Assembly (NCBI RefSeq): GCF_900091595.1
Contig: NZ_FMCW01000013.1
Span: 149,002-213,001, forward strand
From: Micromonospora haikouensis
GTDB lineage: Bacteria; Actinomycetota; Actinomycetes; Mycobacteriales; Micromonosporaceae
Direction of reading: 5' to 3'
DNA length: 64,000 nucleotides
In this document: positions 43,640-52,810 of the stretch, one piece after another
How the letters are laid out: each line of letters starts with the position of its first letter
Position numbering within the stretch: position 1 is the stretch's first letter
Notes under the pieces: generated by a model
Told to the model about the DNA's origin: nothing
The model's database searches: none
What the model saw: only the letters and a program-made list of their open reading frames with translations
Position numbers and translations under genes: made by a program

Positions 43640-44673
43640 GAGGTCAGCACCGGCTCGCGCAGGGCCAGCTCCGCGCGGATCTCGGGCAGCGTGCGCAGCA
43701 GCGCCACGATCTCCGGTACGGTGAGCCGCCGCGCGTTCGCGGAGGTGAAGTCCTCGGCCGGACGGCCGCCGAGGGTCCCCTCGGTGACGTATGCCGCGTA
43801 GTTGAGATCGCGGGCGTCGACCGGCACCCGGAAGAAGTCGCCGAAGTCCTCGGCCCGCGCGAGTTCCTCGCGGCTGGCCAGCGTCTCGTGCTGCTTCTCG
43901 CCGTGCCGCACCCCGATCACGTCGTACTTGGCCGGCACGTCGAAGAGCTGGCACAGGGCGACGACCAGGTCGCCGATGGCACACGCGGCGGCCTTGCGGA
44001 CGAAGACGTCGCCGGCCCGTGCGTGCGCGAAGGCGTGCTCGACCAGTTCGACCGAGTCGGCCAGGGACATCAGGAACCGGGTCATCGCGGGGTTGGTCAC
44101 GGTGGGCATCGCGCCGGAGCGGATCTGCTCGACGAACAGCGGGATCACCGAACCCCGGGAGTACATGACGTTGCCGTACCGGACGCAGGACACGACGGTG
44201 CCGCCCGAGCTGCCCCGGGCGTGCGCCTGGGCGACCTTCTCCATCAGCGCCTTGGTCAGGCCCATGGCGTTGATGGGTTGGACGGCCTTGTCGGTGCTGA
44301 GCACCACCACCGAGCTAACCCCGTTGCGGGTGGCCGCCTCGATGAGGTTCGCGCTGCCCAGCACATTGGTGCGGACGGCCTCCAGCGGAAAGAACTCGCA
44401 CGACGGCACCTGCTTGAGGGCGGCGGCGTGGAAGACGAAGTCCACCCCCCGGCTGGCGCGCTGCACGCTGTCGTAGTCGCGCACGTCGCCGATGTGGTAG
44501 CTCACCCGGCCGTCGCCGAGGGCGCGGCGCATCGCGTCCTGCTTGGCCTCGTCCCGGCTGAGCACCCGGACCTCGCCCACACCGCGATCGAGCAGCCGCC
44601 GGGTCATCGTCCGGCCGAACGAGCCGGTCCCCCCGGTGATCAGCACCCGACGCCCCGCTGTCGTTGGGTTCAT
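43636..44673 (-). CDS. capE: UDP-GlcNAc 4,6-dehydratase (5-inverting) CapE, paralogue 2
   Basis: A 345-residue CapE-type SDR, first enzyme of UDP-N-acetyl-L-fucosamine synthesis. It has GGTGSFG (14-20), LSTDKAV (125-131), and M137-x3-K141 replacing the usual Y-x3-K, a known hallmark of CapE. ATG with SD AGGAAA. It overlaps capF, and capG follows, so the CapEFG trio is complete. It closely matches the lone paralogue at 19263 throughout. An AT-rich promoter region with a shared 12-bp motif lies upstream. Confidence 0.92.
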   Translation of the reverse strand: MNPTTAGRRVLITGGTGSFGRTMTRRLLDRGVGEVRVLSRDEAKQDAMRRALGDGRVSYHIGDVRDYDSVQRASRGVDFVFHAAALKQVPSCEFFPLEAVRTNVLGSANLIEAATRNGVSSVVVLSTDKAVQPINAMGLTKALMEKVAQAHARGSSGGTVVSCVRYGNVMYSRGSVIPLFVEQIRSGAMPTVTNPAMTRFLMSLADSVELVEHAFAHARAGDVFVRKAAACAIGDLVVALCQLFDVPAKYDVIGVRHGEKQHETLASREELARAEDFGDFFRVPVDARDLNYAAYVTEGTLGGRPAEDFTSANARRLTVPEIVALLRTLPEIRAELALREPVLTS

Positions 44674-44738
44674 CAGCGTTTCCTCGTCCTCGCCCCTGGT
44701 TCGGCCTGTCGGTCGTCGCCGAGATCAACGACCCGGGG

Positions 44739-44775
44739 CACCACTAGTCACGCATTAGTGGCAAAAGGTGCATAT
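44739..44775 (-). promoter_or_regulatory. Upstream region of capE with a motif shared with its paralogue
   Basis: AAAGGTGCATAT (44764-44775, plus strand; ATATGCACCTTT towards capE) also occurs at 20435-20446 upstream of the other capE. Next to it CACTA...TAGTG half-sites (44741-44745 and 44755-44759) form an inverted repeat. It may be a promoter or regulator site shared by both capE genes. Confidence 0.4.
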
Positions 44776-44788
44776 CACCCCTGGTGCT

Positions 44789-45988
44789 TCAGGGCCGGAC
44801 CGAGTCCAGGAAGTCGGCCAGCGCCCGCGCGTGGACCCTGAAGTCGAACGACTCCAGGGCCCGCCGACGGGCGGCCTTACGCATGAGGGCACGGTCCTCC
44901 ACGCTCAGCAGCAGCGCCCGGCGCAGGGTCGCGGCGAGGGCGTCCACCGAGTGGTCGGGGCAGACCAGCCCCTCGACCCCGTCGGTCAGGTGCTCGGCCA
45001 GGTCACTGGTCAGGTTGGCGATCACCGGCGTGCCGTTGGCCAGGCTCTCGCCGAACTTCGTGGGGAACCCGGCCCGGTTGAAGCGCGTCGGCGGGCGCAG
45101 CAGCACGCTGAAGTCCGCCCGGCGGACCTCGGCCCACACCTGCTGCTGCGGCAGCCGGCCCAGCACCCGCACCCCTGCCGGCACCGGTTCGCCCCCGAGT
45201 AGCTCGCGGACCCGCTCGACGGTGGGGCCGACGATGCGCAGCTCGACCCGGTCCCCGGATTCGTCGACCAGTCGCACCGCCCGCACGATGGTGGCGACGA
45301 GGTCCTTGCGGCCCGGGTCGCCCGCGTACACGAGCCCGAGGGGACCGTCGCCGTCGGACCAGTGGTCGGCGAGGACGGCGAGGGCGCGGGCGTCCAGCGT
45401 CGGCGGCACCCGCAGCACCGGCAGCCCGTACCCCCGGAAGTGGTCGCCGAGGTAGGAGCTGACCGCGATGACGCCGGCGCAGCGCGGGTAGTGGTACCGG
45501 AACGCCAGCAGCGCGCTGAGGTACGGCGGGGCGAACCGGCCGCCCCGCAGCTGCTCGGGGCTGTACCGGTCCACCACGTCGGCGATCAGCGGCACCCCGT
45601 TGCGCCGGCACCAGGCCCGCAGGCGTGCCGCGTAGGGGGCGTCGCCGTTGTAGAGCACCACATGGCTCGGCCGCGTCGGCCGGCTGTCCAGCCAGCGCAC
45701 CGTCCGCGCCCCCCAGCTCCACCACGCCCGCACCGCCTTGTCGAGCTTCCCCGCCCCGGCTGGCGGGATCTCGCCCAACCCGAGGTAGGACACCGAGCCC
45801 GGCCCCACCGCCTCGGGCAGCGGGGTCAGCCCGGGACCGTGCTCGCCGCAGGCGACGACGACGTGCCGCCCTGCCGCCGCCAGCGAGCAGGCGATGCCGT
45901 GCACCCGCCGCGAGCTCGCCTGCCCCCAGGGGAACCGGAAGGGGCCGACGATCGCCACCCAGCCCGCCCCGCCGTCCGTCCGCGTCAT
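44789..45988 (-). CDS. Glycosyltransferase (GT-B fold)
   Basis: A 399-residue glycosyltransferase with WVAIVGPFRFPWGQASSRRVHG at its start and a degenerate GT4-like donor domain (GLVYAGDPGRKDLVATIVRAV, FPTKFGESLANGTPVIANLTSDLAEHL). It probably adds a repeat-unit sugar, perhaps FucNAc given the neighbouring capEFG, but this is only context. ATG overlaps the stop of the second flippase (ATGA), so it is in one operon with the flippase and SDR epimerase. It ends 116 bp before capE. Confidence 0.8.
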   Translation of the reverse strand: MTRTDGGAGWVAIVGPFRFPWGQASSRRVHGIACSLAAAGRHVVVACGEHGPGLTPLPEAVGPGSVSYLGLGEIPPAGAGKLDKAVRAWWSWGARTVRWLDSRPTRPSHVVLYNGDAPYAARLRAWCRRNGVPLIADVVDRYSPEQLRGGRFAPPYLSALLAFRYHYPRCAGVIAVSSYLGDHFRGYGLPVLRVPPTLDARALAVLADHWSDGDGPLGLVYAGDPGRKDLVATIVRAVRLVDESGDRVELRIVGPTVERVRELLGGEPVPAGVRVLGRLPQQQVWAEVRRADFSVLLRPPTRFNRAGFPTKFGESLANGTPVIANLTSDLAEHLTDGVEGLVCPDHSVDALAATLRRALLLSVEDRALMRKAARRRALESFDFRVHARALADFLDSVRP

Positions 45989-47469
45989 GGCATCGGCCTC
46001 CGTTCCCGGCGGGCCCCGACGGCGTCGCCGTCCTGCTCAACGGCGGGCCCGGCGGACGGACTCGCCGGGCGGAGGCCAGCGTACCGGGCGAGCGTGCGCC
46101 GATAGCCGTACCAGCCGGCGGGCAGCACGGTCAGCGCGTAGACGGCGGTGCCGACGAACGGGACGGCCGCCAGCCCGTACGCCTCGACGGCGTGCCACTT
46201 GGCCACCGCGGCGACGCCGACGTAGGCGACCAGCCCGACCACCTGCGGACGGACCACCCCGGCGGCGTTCTGCACCATCATCAGGGCCGAGAACGAGCCG
46301 ATCAGCAGGAACCACAGCGCGAGGCCGCCGAGCAGCCACCGGTCGCCGTCGAGCGGCACCGGCAGCCAGGCGGCGAACAGCCGGTCGCCCACCAGCACCA
46401 GCCCGACCGCAGGCGGCACGGTGGCGAGCACGGAGAGCACGACCATCCGGCGGACCGTCCGGCGGACCCAGGCCAGGTCGCCACGGGCCAGGGCGTCGCC
46501 GTTGGCCGACCACAGCGGCAGGTTGAGCACCGTCACCAGCGCGCCGAGCAGCAGCGCCAGCCGGGCCGGCACCGCGTACGCGGTGACGCTCTCCGGGCCG
46601 AGGGTGTGCGTGATGATCAGGTTGTCCATGTTGGTCGACAGCCCGGTCAGGACCGTCACCAGGAAGAACATCCCGCCGAGACGGAGCAGCGCGGCCCCCA
46701 ACCGGCGGTCGACCGCGCCGATGCCCGGCCGCAGCGCGGGCATCCGCCGGCCGTAGACCCACGCGCTGTTCGCCAGGTTGGCCAGCAGCGGACCCGCCGA
46801 CGCGGCGGCGACGACCGCGACGGCCGGCAGCCCCAGCCGCGCCACGAGCAGCACCAGCGGGACCGTCGCCAACGCGCCCGCCCCCTGCCACAGGTTGCTC
46901 TCGCCCACCTGCTGGTAGGCGTACTGCACGCGGACCACCAGGGCCAGCGGAATGTTCACCAGGAACGAGGTCAGGCAGATCAGCACCACGGCCCGGGTCT
47001 CCCCCGGCTCCACCACCCCCGCCACGTTGAACAGCGACGTCCACGGCACCAGCCAGGCCAGCGACCACAGCAGGACGCCCAGCGTCACGGCCACGACGGT
47101 GAGCACCGCGTAGGCGGTGGAGACGTACCCGCGCGCCCGGGCCGTGTCGCCGCTGGCGTAGCAGGGCGCGAGCTTGGTCATCAGCCCGGCGCCGAGGCCC
47201 AGGTCGGCGAAGGCCGCCATGCCGGTCAGGGCGAGCACCGCCATCCACAGCCCGTAGCGCTCCGCGCCCAGCCGAGACAGGCAGATCGGGATCAGGAGCA
47301 CGGGCGCGAGCAGGCCGACGCCCCGCGCGACGCCGGCGGTCAGGACACCGGTGGCCAGCCGGCGGCTCCGCCCGGCACCGGCGGGCGGAGCGGCGGCCAG
47401 CGCCCGCGCGCCGGCCTCCGGCGGCCCCTCGGGAGCGACGGTCCCCAGCGCCGAGCGGGGCTCCGGCAC
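45985..47469 (-). CDS. Wzx-type polysaccharide flippase 2
   Basis: A 494-residue membrane protein with about 12-14 hydrophobic helices of the polysaccharide-transporter (Wzx/MATE-like) superfamily, starting near ATGVLTAGVARGVGLLAPVLL. A ~40-residue Ala/Pro/Arg-rich cytoplasmic leader precedes the first helix. I took the GTG at 47469, 2 nt after the upstream gene; a TTG at 47505 with SD GGAGG and a 34-nt overlap is an alternative. A second flippase beside that at 27708 implies either two repeat-unit types or replacement of one by the other. Confidence 0.8.
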   Translation of the reverse strand: MPEPRSALGTVAPEGPPEAGARALAAAPPAGAGRSRRLATGVLTAGVARGVGLLAPVLLIPICLSRLGAERYGLWMAVLALTGMAAFADLGLGAGLMTKLAPCYASGDTARARGYVSTAYAVLTVVAVTLGVLLWSLAWLVPWTSLFNVAGVVEPGETRAVVLICLTSFLVNIPLALVVRVQYAYQQVGESNLWQGAGALATVPLVLLVARLGLPAVAVVAAASAGPLLANLANSAWVYGRRMPALRPGIGAVDRRLGAALLRLGGMFFLVTVLTGLSTNMDNLIITHTLGPESVTAYAVPARLALLLGALVTVLNLPLWSANGDALARGDLAWVRRTVRRMVVLSVLATVPPAVGLVLVGDRLFAAWLPVPLDGDRWLLGGLALWFLLIGSFSALMMVQNAAGVVRPQVVGLVAYVGVAAVAKWHAVEAYGLAAVPFVGTAVYALTVLPAGWYGYRRTLARYAGLRPASPSAGPAVEQDGDAVGARRERRPMP

Positions 47470-47471
47470 GG

Positions 47472-48416
47472 TCAGCGGCCGGCGGGCACGCGACCGGCCA
47501 TCCAACCGACGGTGGCCTCCAGCCCTTCCCGCAACGGGTGGGGACGCACGGCGGGGAACAGGTCCCGCAGCCGCCCGCAGTCCGCCTGGGAGTCGCGCAC
47601 GTCGCCCGTGCGTGGCGGCCCGTACAGGGTCTCCAGCCGCCGGCCGAGCACCGCCTCCAACTCGGCGACGAGGTCGAGCAGGGAGATGCGGGCGCCGAAC
47701 GCGAGGTTCACGGTGTCCGGGACGTGCACCCGGCGCAGGATCGCGTCCACGAGCACGTCGGTGACGCTGCCGACGTAGGTGAAGTCGCGGGTCTGCAGGC
47801 CGTCGCCGAAGATCTCCAGCGGCCGGCCGTCCAGCGCGGCCGAGACGAACCGCGGCACCACCGCCGCGTACGCGTGGTCGGCGGCCTGCCGGGGCCCGAA
47901 GACGTTGAAGAAGCGGAACGGCAGCACCGGCAGCCCGTAGCAGGAGGCGTACGCGTTGGCGTACGCCTCCGTCGCGAGCTTCGACACCGCGTACGGGCTC
48001 ATCGGCATCGGGCGCAGGGTCTCCCGCCTCGGCAACACCGGGTTCGCCCCGTACACCGACGACGAGGACGCCAGGATGGTCTGCCCGACACCGTGCCGCC
48101 GCGCCGCCTCCAGCACCGTCAGCGTGCCGGTGGCGTTGGCATGGTGGCTGCGCAGCGGGTCCGCGATGGACCGGGGGACCGACCCGAGGGCACCCAGGTG
48201 CACCACGCTCGCCGCACCGGCAACGGCCTCGTCGAGCAGGTCAGGATCCATGACGGAGCCCACCAGCAGGCGCACCGGGAGGTCCGCCAGGTTGTCCAAC
48301 GAACCCGTGGAGAGGTCGTCGACCACCACGATCTCGCCGACCCCGTCGACCCGGATCAGCTCCCGGACCAGGTTGGAGCCGATGAAGCCCGCGCCCCCGG
48401 TCACCACGACCCTCAC
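47472..48416 (-). CDS. UDP-hexose/HexNAc 4-epimerase-like SDR
   Basis: A 314-residue extended SDR close to GalE/WbpP-type 4-epimerases: VVVTGGAGFIGSN (3-15), SSSSVYG and PYAVSK (Y-x3-K), FFNVFGPRQ, and the C-terminal FTYVGSVTDV. It would interconvert UDP-Glc/Gal or UDP-GlcNAc/GalNAc for the polysaccharide. First full gene of a leftward operon with the second flippase and a glycosyltransferase. GTG start, overlapping the TGA of a 12-codon upstream frame that resembles its own N-terminus. Confidence 0.85.
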   Translation of the reverse strand: MRVVVTGGAGFIGSNLVRELIRVDGVGEIVVVDDLSTGSLDNLADLPVRLLVGSVMDPDLLDEAVAGAASVVHLGALGSVPRSIADPLRSHHANATGTLTVLEAARRHGVGQTILASSSSVYGANPVLPRRETLRPMPMSPYAVSKLATEAYANAYASCYGLPVLPFRFFNVFGPRQAADHAYAAVVPRFVSAALDGRPLEIFGDGLQTRDFTYVGSVTDVLVDAILRRVHVPDTVNLAFGARISLLDLVAELEAVLGRRLETLYGPPRTGDVRDSQADCGRLRDLFPAVRPHPLREGLEATVGWMAGRVPAGR

Positions 48417-48448
48417 GATCCGGCACCCGTCACGACCATCGCGCGCAT
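48413..48448 (-). CDS. Short upstream frame (11 residues) overlapping the SDR start
   Basis: An ATG at 48448 with a strong SD (GGAAGGAG, 4 nt) encodes MRAMVVTGAGS, ending in TGA that overlaps the GTG of the epimerase. The peptide looks like a partial copy of the epimerase N-terminus (MRVVVTGGAG). It may be a start-region duplication with translational coupling, or mark that the real start and frame are unusual here. Confidence 0.4.
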   Translation of the reverse strand: MRAMVVTGAGS

Positions 48449-48552
48449 GGCGCTCCTTCCCCCGCGGCCCGGGCGCTCGACGGCCCGGGTTCCGCTAGGG
48501 GTAACGGAGCACGCCCGCTCGGGTTATCCGGACGCCCCGGTCGTGCGCCGGC

Positions 48553-50196
48553 TCACGCCTGTCCGAGCACCGCCGTCACCAGTTCCTTGGCCTCCTCCTG
48601 GATCCGGGCCAGGTGCTCCGGGCCCTGGAACGACTCCGCGTAGATCTTGTAGACGTCCTCCGTGCCCGACGGACGGGCCGCGAACCAGCCCGACTCCGTC
48701 GTCACCTTCAGCCCGCCGATCGCCGCCCCGTTGCCCGGCGCGGCGGTCAGCGTCGCCGTGATCGGCTCGCCGGCCAGCTCCGTCGCCGTCACCTGCTCCG
48801 GGGAGAGCTTCGCCAGCACCGCCTTCTGCCGCCGGTCGGCCGGGGCGTCGATGCGGGCGTACGCGGGGGCACCGAAGCGCCCGGCCAGCTCCGCCCAGTG
48901 CTCGCTGGGCGTCCGGCCCGTCGTCGCGATGATCTCGGCGGCGAGCAGGCAGAGCAGGATGCCGTCCTTGTCGGTGGTCCAGGTGCTGCCGTCGCGGCGC
49001 AGGAACGACGCCCCCGCGCTCTCCTCGCCGCCGAAGCCGACCGACCCGTCGAGCAGGCCCGGGACGAACCACTTGAACCCCACCGGCACCTCAAGCAGCG
49101 TCCGGCCCAGGTCGGCGGCGACCCGGTCGATCATCGAGGACGACACGAGGGTCTTGCCGACCGCCGCGTCGGGGCCCCACTCGGGCCGGGTGCGGAACAG
49201 GTGCCCGATGGCGACGGCGAGGTAGTGGTTGGGGTTGAGCAGGCCCCCGTCGGGCGTGACGATGCCGTGCCGGTCGGCGTCGGCGTCGTTGCCGGTGGAG
49301 ACCTGGTAGTCGGCGCGGGCGGCGATCAGCGACGCCATCGCGTTCGGCGAGGAGCAGTCCATCCGGATCTTGCCGTCGCCGTCGAGGGTCATGAACCGCC
49401 ACGTCGGGTCGACCGTCGGGTTGATCACCGTGAGGTCGAGCCGGTGCCGCTGCGCGATCTCCCCCCAGTATTCGACGCTGGCCCCGCCCAGCGGGTCCGC
49501 GCCGATGCGCACCCCGGCGGCGCGTACGGCGTCGAGGTCGAGCGCGGCGGGCAGGTCGTCGACGTAGTGGGCGAGGAAGTCGTACGTGCCGGTGGTGTCG
49601 GCGGCGCGGGCCCGCGCGTACGGGATGCGGTTGACCTCCTTGAGCCCGGCGGCGAGGATCGCGTTCGCGCGGTCCTGGATCCACCTGGTCACGTCGGCGT
49701 CGGCGGGGCCGCCGTGGGTCGGGTTGTACTTGAACCCGCCGTCGTCGGGCGGGTTGTGCGACGGGGTGATCACGATGCCGTCGGCGAGCCCCGAGGTGCG
49801 GCCCCGGTTGTGGGTTCCGATGGCGTGCGACACCGCGGGGGTGGGGGTGTAGCCGTCGCGGCTGTCGAGCAGCACGGTGACCCCGTTGGCGGCGAGCACC
49901 TCCAGCGCGTCGACGGCCGCCGGGGCGGACAGGGCGTGGGTGTCCCGGCCGAGGAAGAGGGGCCCGTCGAGGCCCTGCTGGCGGCGGTAGTCGCACAGCG
50001 CCTGGGTGACGGCGAGGATGTGGTCGGAGTTGAACGCGTGGCGCAGGCTCGACCCCCGGTGCCCGGAGGTGCCGAAGGAGACCTGCTGCGCCGGGTCGTC
50101 CGGGTCGGGATGCTCGGCGTAGTAGGCGGTGACCAGCCGGGGCACGTCGACCAGGTCGGTGGGCTCGGCGGGCTGACCGGCGCGGGGGTGGGCCAC
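48553..50196 (-). CDS. pgm: Phosphoglucomutase (alpha-D-glucose phosphate-specific)
   Basis: A 547-residue phosphoglucomutase interconverting glucose-6-phosphate and glucose-1-phosphate. It has the phosphoserine loop TPSHNPPDDGG, metal loop NDADADRHG, sugar-binding GGEESAGASFL and phosphate-binding RPSGTEDVYKIYAESF. Length matches the Pgm (not ManB) family. GTG start with SD GGAGG. It lies 84 bp downstream of glgC in the same direction. It feeds glucose-1-phosphate to GlgC, the M1P synthase and the nucleotide-sugar enzymes of the adjoining locus. Confidence 0.94.
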   Translation of the reverse strand: MAHPRAGQPAEPTDLVDVPRLVTAYYAEHPDPDDPAQQVSFGTSGHRGSSLRHAFNSDHILAVTQALCDYRRQQGLDGPLFLGRDTHALSAPAAVDALEVLAANGVTVLLDSRDGYTPTPAVSHAIGTHNRGRTSGLADGIVITPSHNPPDDGGFKYNPTHGGPADADVTRWIQDRANAILAAGLKEVNRIPYARARAADTTGTYDFLAHYVDDLPAALDLDAVRAAGVRIGADPLGGASVEYWGEIAQRHRLDLTVINPTVDPTWRFMTLDGDGKIRMDCSSPNAMASLIAARADYQVSTGNDADADRHGIVTPDGGLLNPNHYLAVAIGHLFRTRPEWGPDAAVGKTLVSSSMIDRVAADLGRTLLEVPVGFKWFVPGLLDGSVGFGGEESAGASFLRRDGSTWTTDKDGILLCLLAAEIIATTGRTPSEHWAELAGRFGAPAYARIDAPADRRQKAVLAKLSPEQVTATELAGEPITATLTAAPGNGAAIGGLKVTTESGWFAARPSGTEDVYKIYAESFQGPEHLARIQEEAKELVTAVLGQA

Positions 50197-50280
50197 TGCT
50201 GCAACCTCCAGGGACGCTACGGACGATGGGTCTTCCCGGCGCGGGCCGGGCTCACACGCGACACGACAAGTGTGGATGGT

Positions 50281-51513
50281 TCAGGGCTCGACCCGCTGCC
50301 CCTTGCCGATCACCACGATGCCGTTGTCGGAGACCGTGTAGCGCTGCCGGTCCTTCTCGAGGTCGACGCCGATCTCGGCCCCCTCGGGGACGATCACGTT
50401 CTTGTCGAGGATGGCCCGGCGGACCACGGCGTGCCGGCCGATGTCCACGCCCTCCATCAGCACCGAGCCGTCGACGTGCGCCCAGGAGTGCACCTTGACC
50501 TTCGGCGAGACGATCGAGTTCTCCACCAGGCTGCCGGAGACCACCGCGCCGGGCGACACCATCGAGCCGACGGCCCGGCCGACCCGCTCGCCCCACTGGT
50601 GGACGAACTTCGCCGGCGGGTACGGCGGCTGCTCGGTGTAGATGGGCCACTCGAAGTTGTAGAGGTTGAACACCGGGTGCACGTTGATCAGGTCCATGTG
50701 GGCGTCGTAGAACGAGTCGAGCGTCCCCACGTCCCGCCAGTAGCCGCGGTCTCGGTCGGTGCTGCCCGGCACCTCGTTGTCGCGGAAGTCGTAGACGTTG
50801 GCCTCGCCGCGCTCGACCAGCATCGGGATGATGCTGCCGCCCATGTCGTGCTTGCTGGTCTTGTCCTCCGCGTCCTGCTCGACGGCCTCCAGGAGCGCCT
50901 TCGTGGTGAAGACGTAGTTGCCCATCGAGGCGTAGATCTGGTCGGGGGCGTCGGGCAGGCCGACGGCGTCGGTGGGCTTCTCCCGGAACGCCCGGATCCG
51001 CCGACCGTCGGCGCCGACCTCGATCACGCCGAACTGGTCGGCCATCGACAGCGGCTGCCGTATGCCGGCGACGGTCACCCCGGCGCCGGAGGCGATGTGG
51101 TCGTCGACCATCTGCCGGGGGTCCATCCGGTAGATGTGGTCGGCACCGAAGACGATCACGTAGTCCGGCTGCTCGTCGTGGATCAGGTTGAAGCTCTGGT
51201 AGATCGCGTCGGCGGAGCCGGCGAACCACCAGGGGCCGCGCCGCTGCTGCGCCGGCACCGGCGTGACGTAGTTGCCGAGCAGCGTCGACATCCGCCACGT
51301 CATGGTGATGTGCCGGTCCAGCGAGTGGGACTTGTACTGGGTCAGCACGACGATCTTGATGAAGCCGGCGTTGGCGAGGTTGGACAGGACGAAGTCGACC
51401 ATGCGGTACATCCCGCCGAACGGGACGGCGGGCTTCGCCCGGTCCGCGGTGAGCGGCATCAGGCGCTTGCCCTCTCCACCGGCCAGGACGATCGCGAGCA
51501 CCTTGTCAGCCAT
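50281..51513 (-). CDS. glgC: Glucose-1-phosphate adenylyltransferase
   Basis: A 410-residue ADP-glucose pyrophosphorylase: nucleotide loop LAGGEGKRLMPLTADRAKPAVPFGG, VFGADHIYRMD, FREKPTD and the C-terminal beta-helix (VSPGAVVSGSLVENSIVSP). It makes ADP-glucose, the rate-limiting step of glycogen synthesis, and is normally under allosteric control. Divergent from the glgA-like gene across a 71-bp shared promoter region, with pgm downstream. Confidence 0.95.
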   Translation of the reverse strand: MADKVLAIVLAGGEGKRLMPLTADRAKPAVPFGGMYRMVDFVLSNLANAGFIKIVVLTQYKSHSLDRHITMTWRMSTLLGNYVTPVPAQQRRGPWWFAGSADAIYQSFNLIHDEQPDYVIVFGADHIYRMDPRQMVDDHIASGAGVTVAGIRQPLSMADQFGVIEVGADGRRIRAFREKPTDAVGLPDAPDQIYASMGNYVFTTKALLEAVEQDAEDKTSKHDMGGSIIPMLVERGEANVYDFRDNEVPGSTDRDRGYWRDVGTLDSFYDAHMDLINVHPVFNLYNFEWPIYTEQPPYPPAKFVHQWGERVGRAVGSMVSPGAVVSGSLVENSIVSPKVKVHSWAHVDGSVLMEGVDIGRHAVVRRAILDKNVIVPEGAEIGVDLEKDRQRYTVSDNGIVVIGKGQRVEP

Positions 51514-51571
51514 GCCCAGACGCTAACCATCCGCGTGCGACTTCACCACTCGTACGGACGGACTTCTGCAC

Positions 51572-51577
51572 TAGGGT
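51572..51577 (+). promoter_or_regulatory. -10 element of the glgM-like gene, leaderless type
   Basis: TAGGGT ends 7 nt before the ATG at 51585. No SD is present. It lies in the 71-bp region shared with the divergent glgC. No convincing -35 was found. Confidence 0.4.
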
Positions 51578-51584
51578 GCGGGGC

Positions 51585-52799
51585 ATGACCGCCGCCACCC
51601 CCGCCACCGGAGCACTCCGCGTCGATCTGCTCACCCGCGAGTACCCGCCGGAGGTGTACGGCGGAGCCGGCGTGCACGTCGAGTACCTGGCCCGCGAGCT
51701 GCGCCGACTGGCCGACGTGCGGGTGCACTGCTTCGGCGCGCCGCGCAGCGAGCCGGGCGTCACCGCGTACGCCGAGCCGGCCGGCCTCGCCGGCGCGAAC
51801 GCCGCGCTGCGCACCATGGGCGTCGACCTGGAGATGGCCGGCGCGTGCGCCGGCACCGACGTGGTGCACAGCCACACCTGGTATGCCAACCTGGCCGGGC
51901 ACACGGCGAAGCTGCTGCACGGGGTGCCGCACGTGGTCACCGCGCACAGCCTGGAGCCGCTGCGGCCGTGGAAGGCCGAGCAGCTCGGCGGCGGCTACGC
52001 GCTCTCCTCCTGGTGCGAGCGCACCGCGTACGAGGCGGCCGACGCGATCATCGCGGTGAGCGCGGGCATGCGCGCCGACGTGCTGGCGGCGTACCCGGCG
52101 GTGGACCCCGACCGGGTGAAGGTGGTCTACAACGGCATCGACACCGCCCAGTACGCCCCGGACCTTGGCACCGACGTGGTGGACCGGCTCGGCATCGACC
52201 CGGCCCGCCCCAGCGTCGTCTACGTCGGGCGGATCACCAAGCAGAAGGGGCTGCCGTACCTGCTGCGGGCCGCCCGGGAGCTGCCGGACGACACGCAGCT
52301 CGTGCTGCTCGCCGGGGCCCCCGACACGGCGGAGATCGCCACCGAGGTGGAGGGCCTCGTGACCGAGCTGCGGGCGAAGCGCTCCGGGGTCATCTGGGTG
52401 GCGGAGATGCTGCCCAAGCACGAGGTGATCCAGGTGCTCACCCACGCCACGGTCTTCGTCTGCCCGTCGGTCTACGAGCCGATGGGCATCGTCAACCTGG
52501 AGGCGATGGCCTGCGAGACGGCGGTGGTGGCCACCGCCACCGGCGGCATCCCGGAGGTCGTCGCCGACGGCGAGACGGGGCTGCTGGTGCCCATCGAGCA
52601 GGCCGCCGACGGCTCGGGCACGCCGCTGGACCCGCAGCGGTTCGTGGCCGACCTGGCGGCGGCGATCAACCGGGTGCTGGCCGACCCGGCGAAGGCCGCC
52701 ACGCTGGGCAGGGCCGGGCGGGTCCGGGCGGTCGAGCACTTCTCCTGGGACGCGATCGCCGCCCGCACCGTCGAGGTCTACCGCTCGGTCGGCGCGTAG
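51585..52799 (+). CDS. glgM: GT4 glycogen synthase-like enzyme, probably alpha-maltose-1-phosphate synthase
   Basis: A 404-residue GT4 enzyme of the actinobacterial 'GlgA' type: REYPPEVYGGAGVHVEYLAREL, HSHTWYANLAGH, YNGID, YVGRITKQKG, and YEPMGIVNLEAMACETAVVATATGGIPE. In mycobacteria this subfamily is GlgM, making maltose-1-phosphate from ADP-glucose and glucose-1-phosphate. With GlgE and GlgB encoded 5 kb away, that role is the better fit than a GT5 glycogen synthase. ATG 51585 chosen; an in-frame GTG at 51576 overlaps the -10. Divergent from glgC. Confidence 0.88.
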   Translation: MTAATPATGALRVDLLTREYPPEVYGGAGVHVEYLARELRRLADVRVHCFGAPRSEPGVTAYAEPAGLAGANAALRTMGVDLEMAGACAGTDVVHSHTWYANLAGHTAKLLHGVPHVVTAHSLEPLRPWKAEQLGGGYALSSWCERTAYEAADAIIAVSAGMRADVLAAYPAVDPDRVKVVYNGIDTAQYAPDLGTDVVDRLGIDPARPSVVYVGRITKQKGLPYLLRAARELPDDTQLVLLAGAPDTAEIATEVEGLVTELRAKRSGVIWVAEMLPKHEVIQVLTHATVFVCPSVYEPMGIVNLEAMACETAVVATATGGIPEVVADGETGLLVPIEQAADGSGTPLDPQRFVADLAAAINRVLADPAKAATLGRAGRVRAVEHFSWDAIAARTVEVYRSVGA

Positions 52800-52810
52800 G
52801 GAAGATCCGG

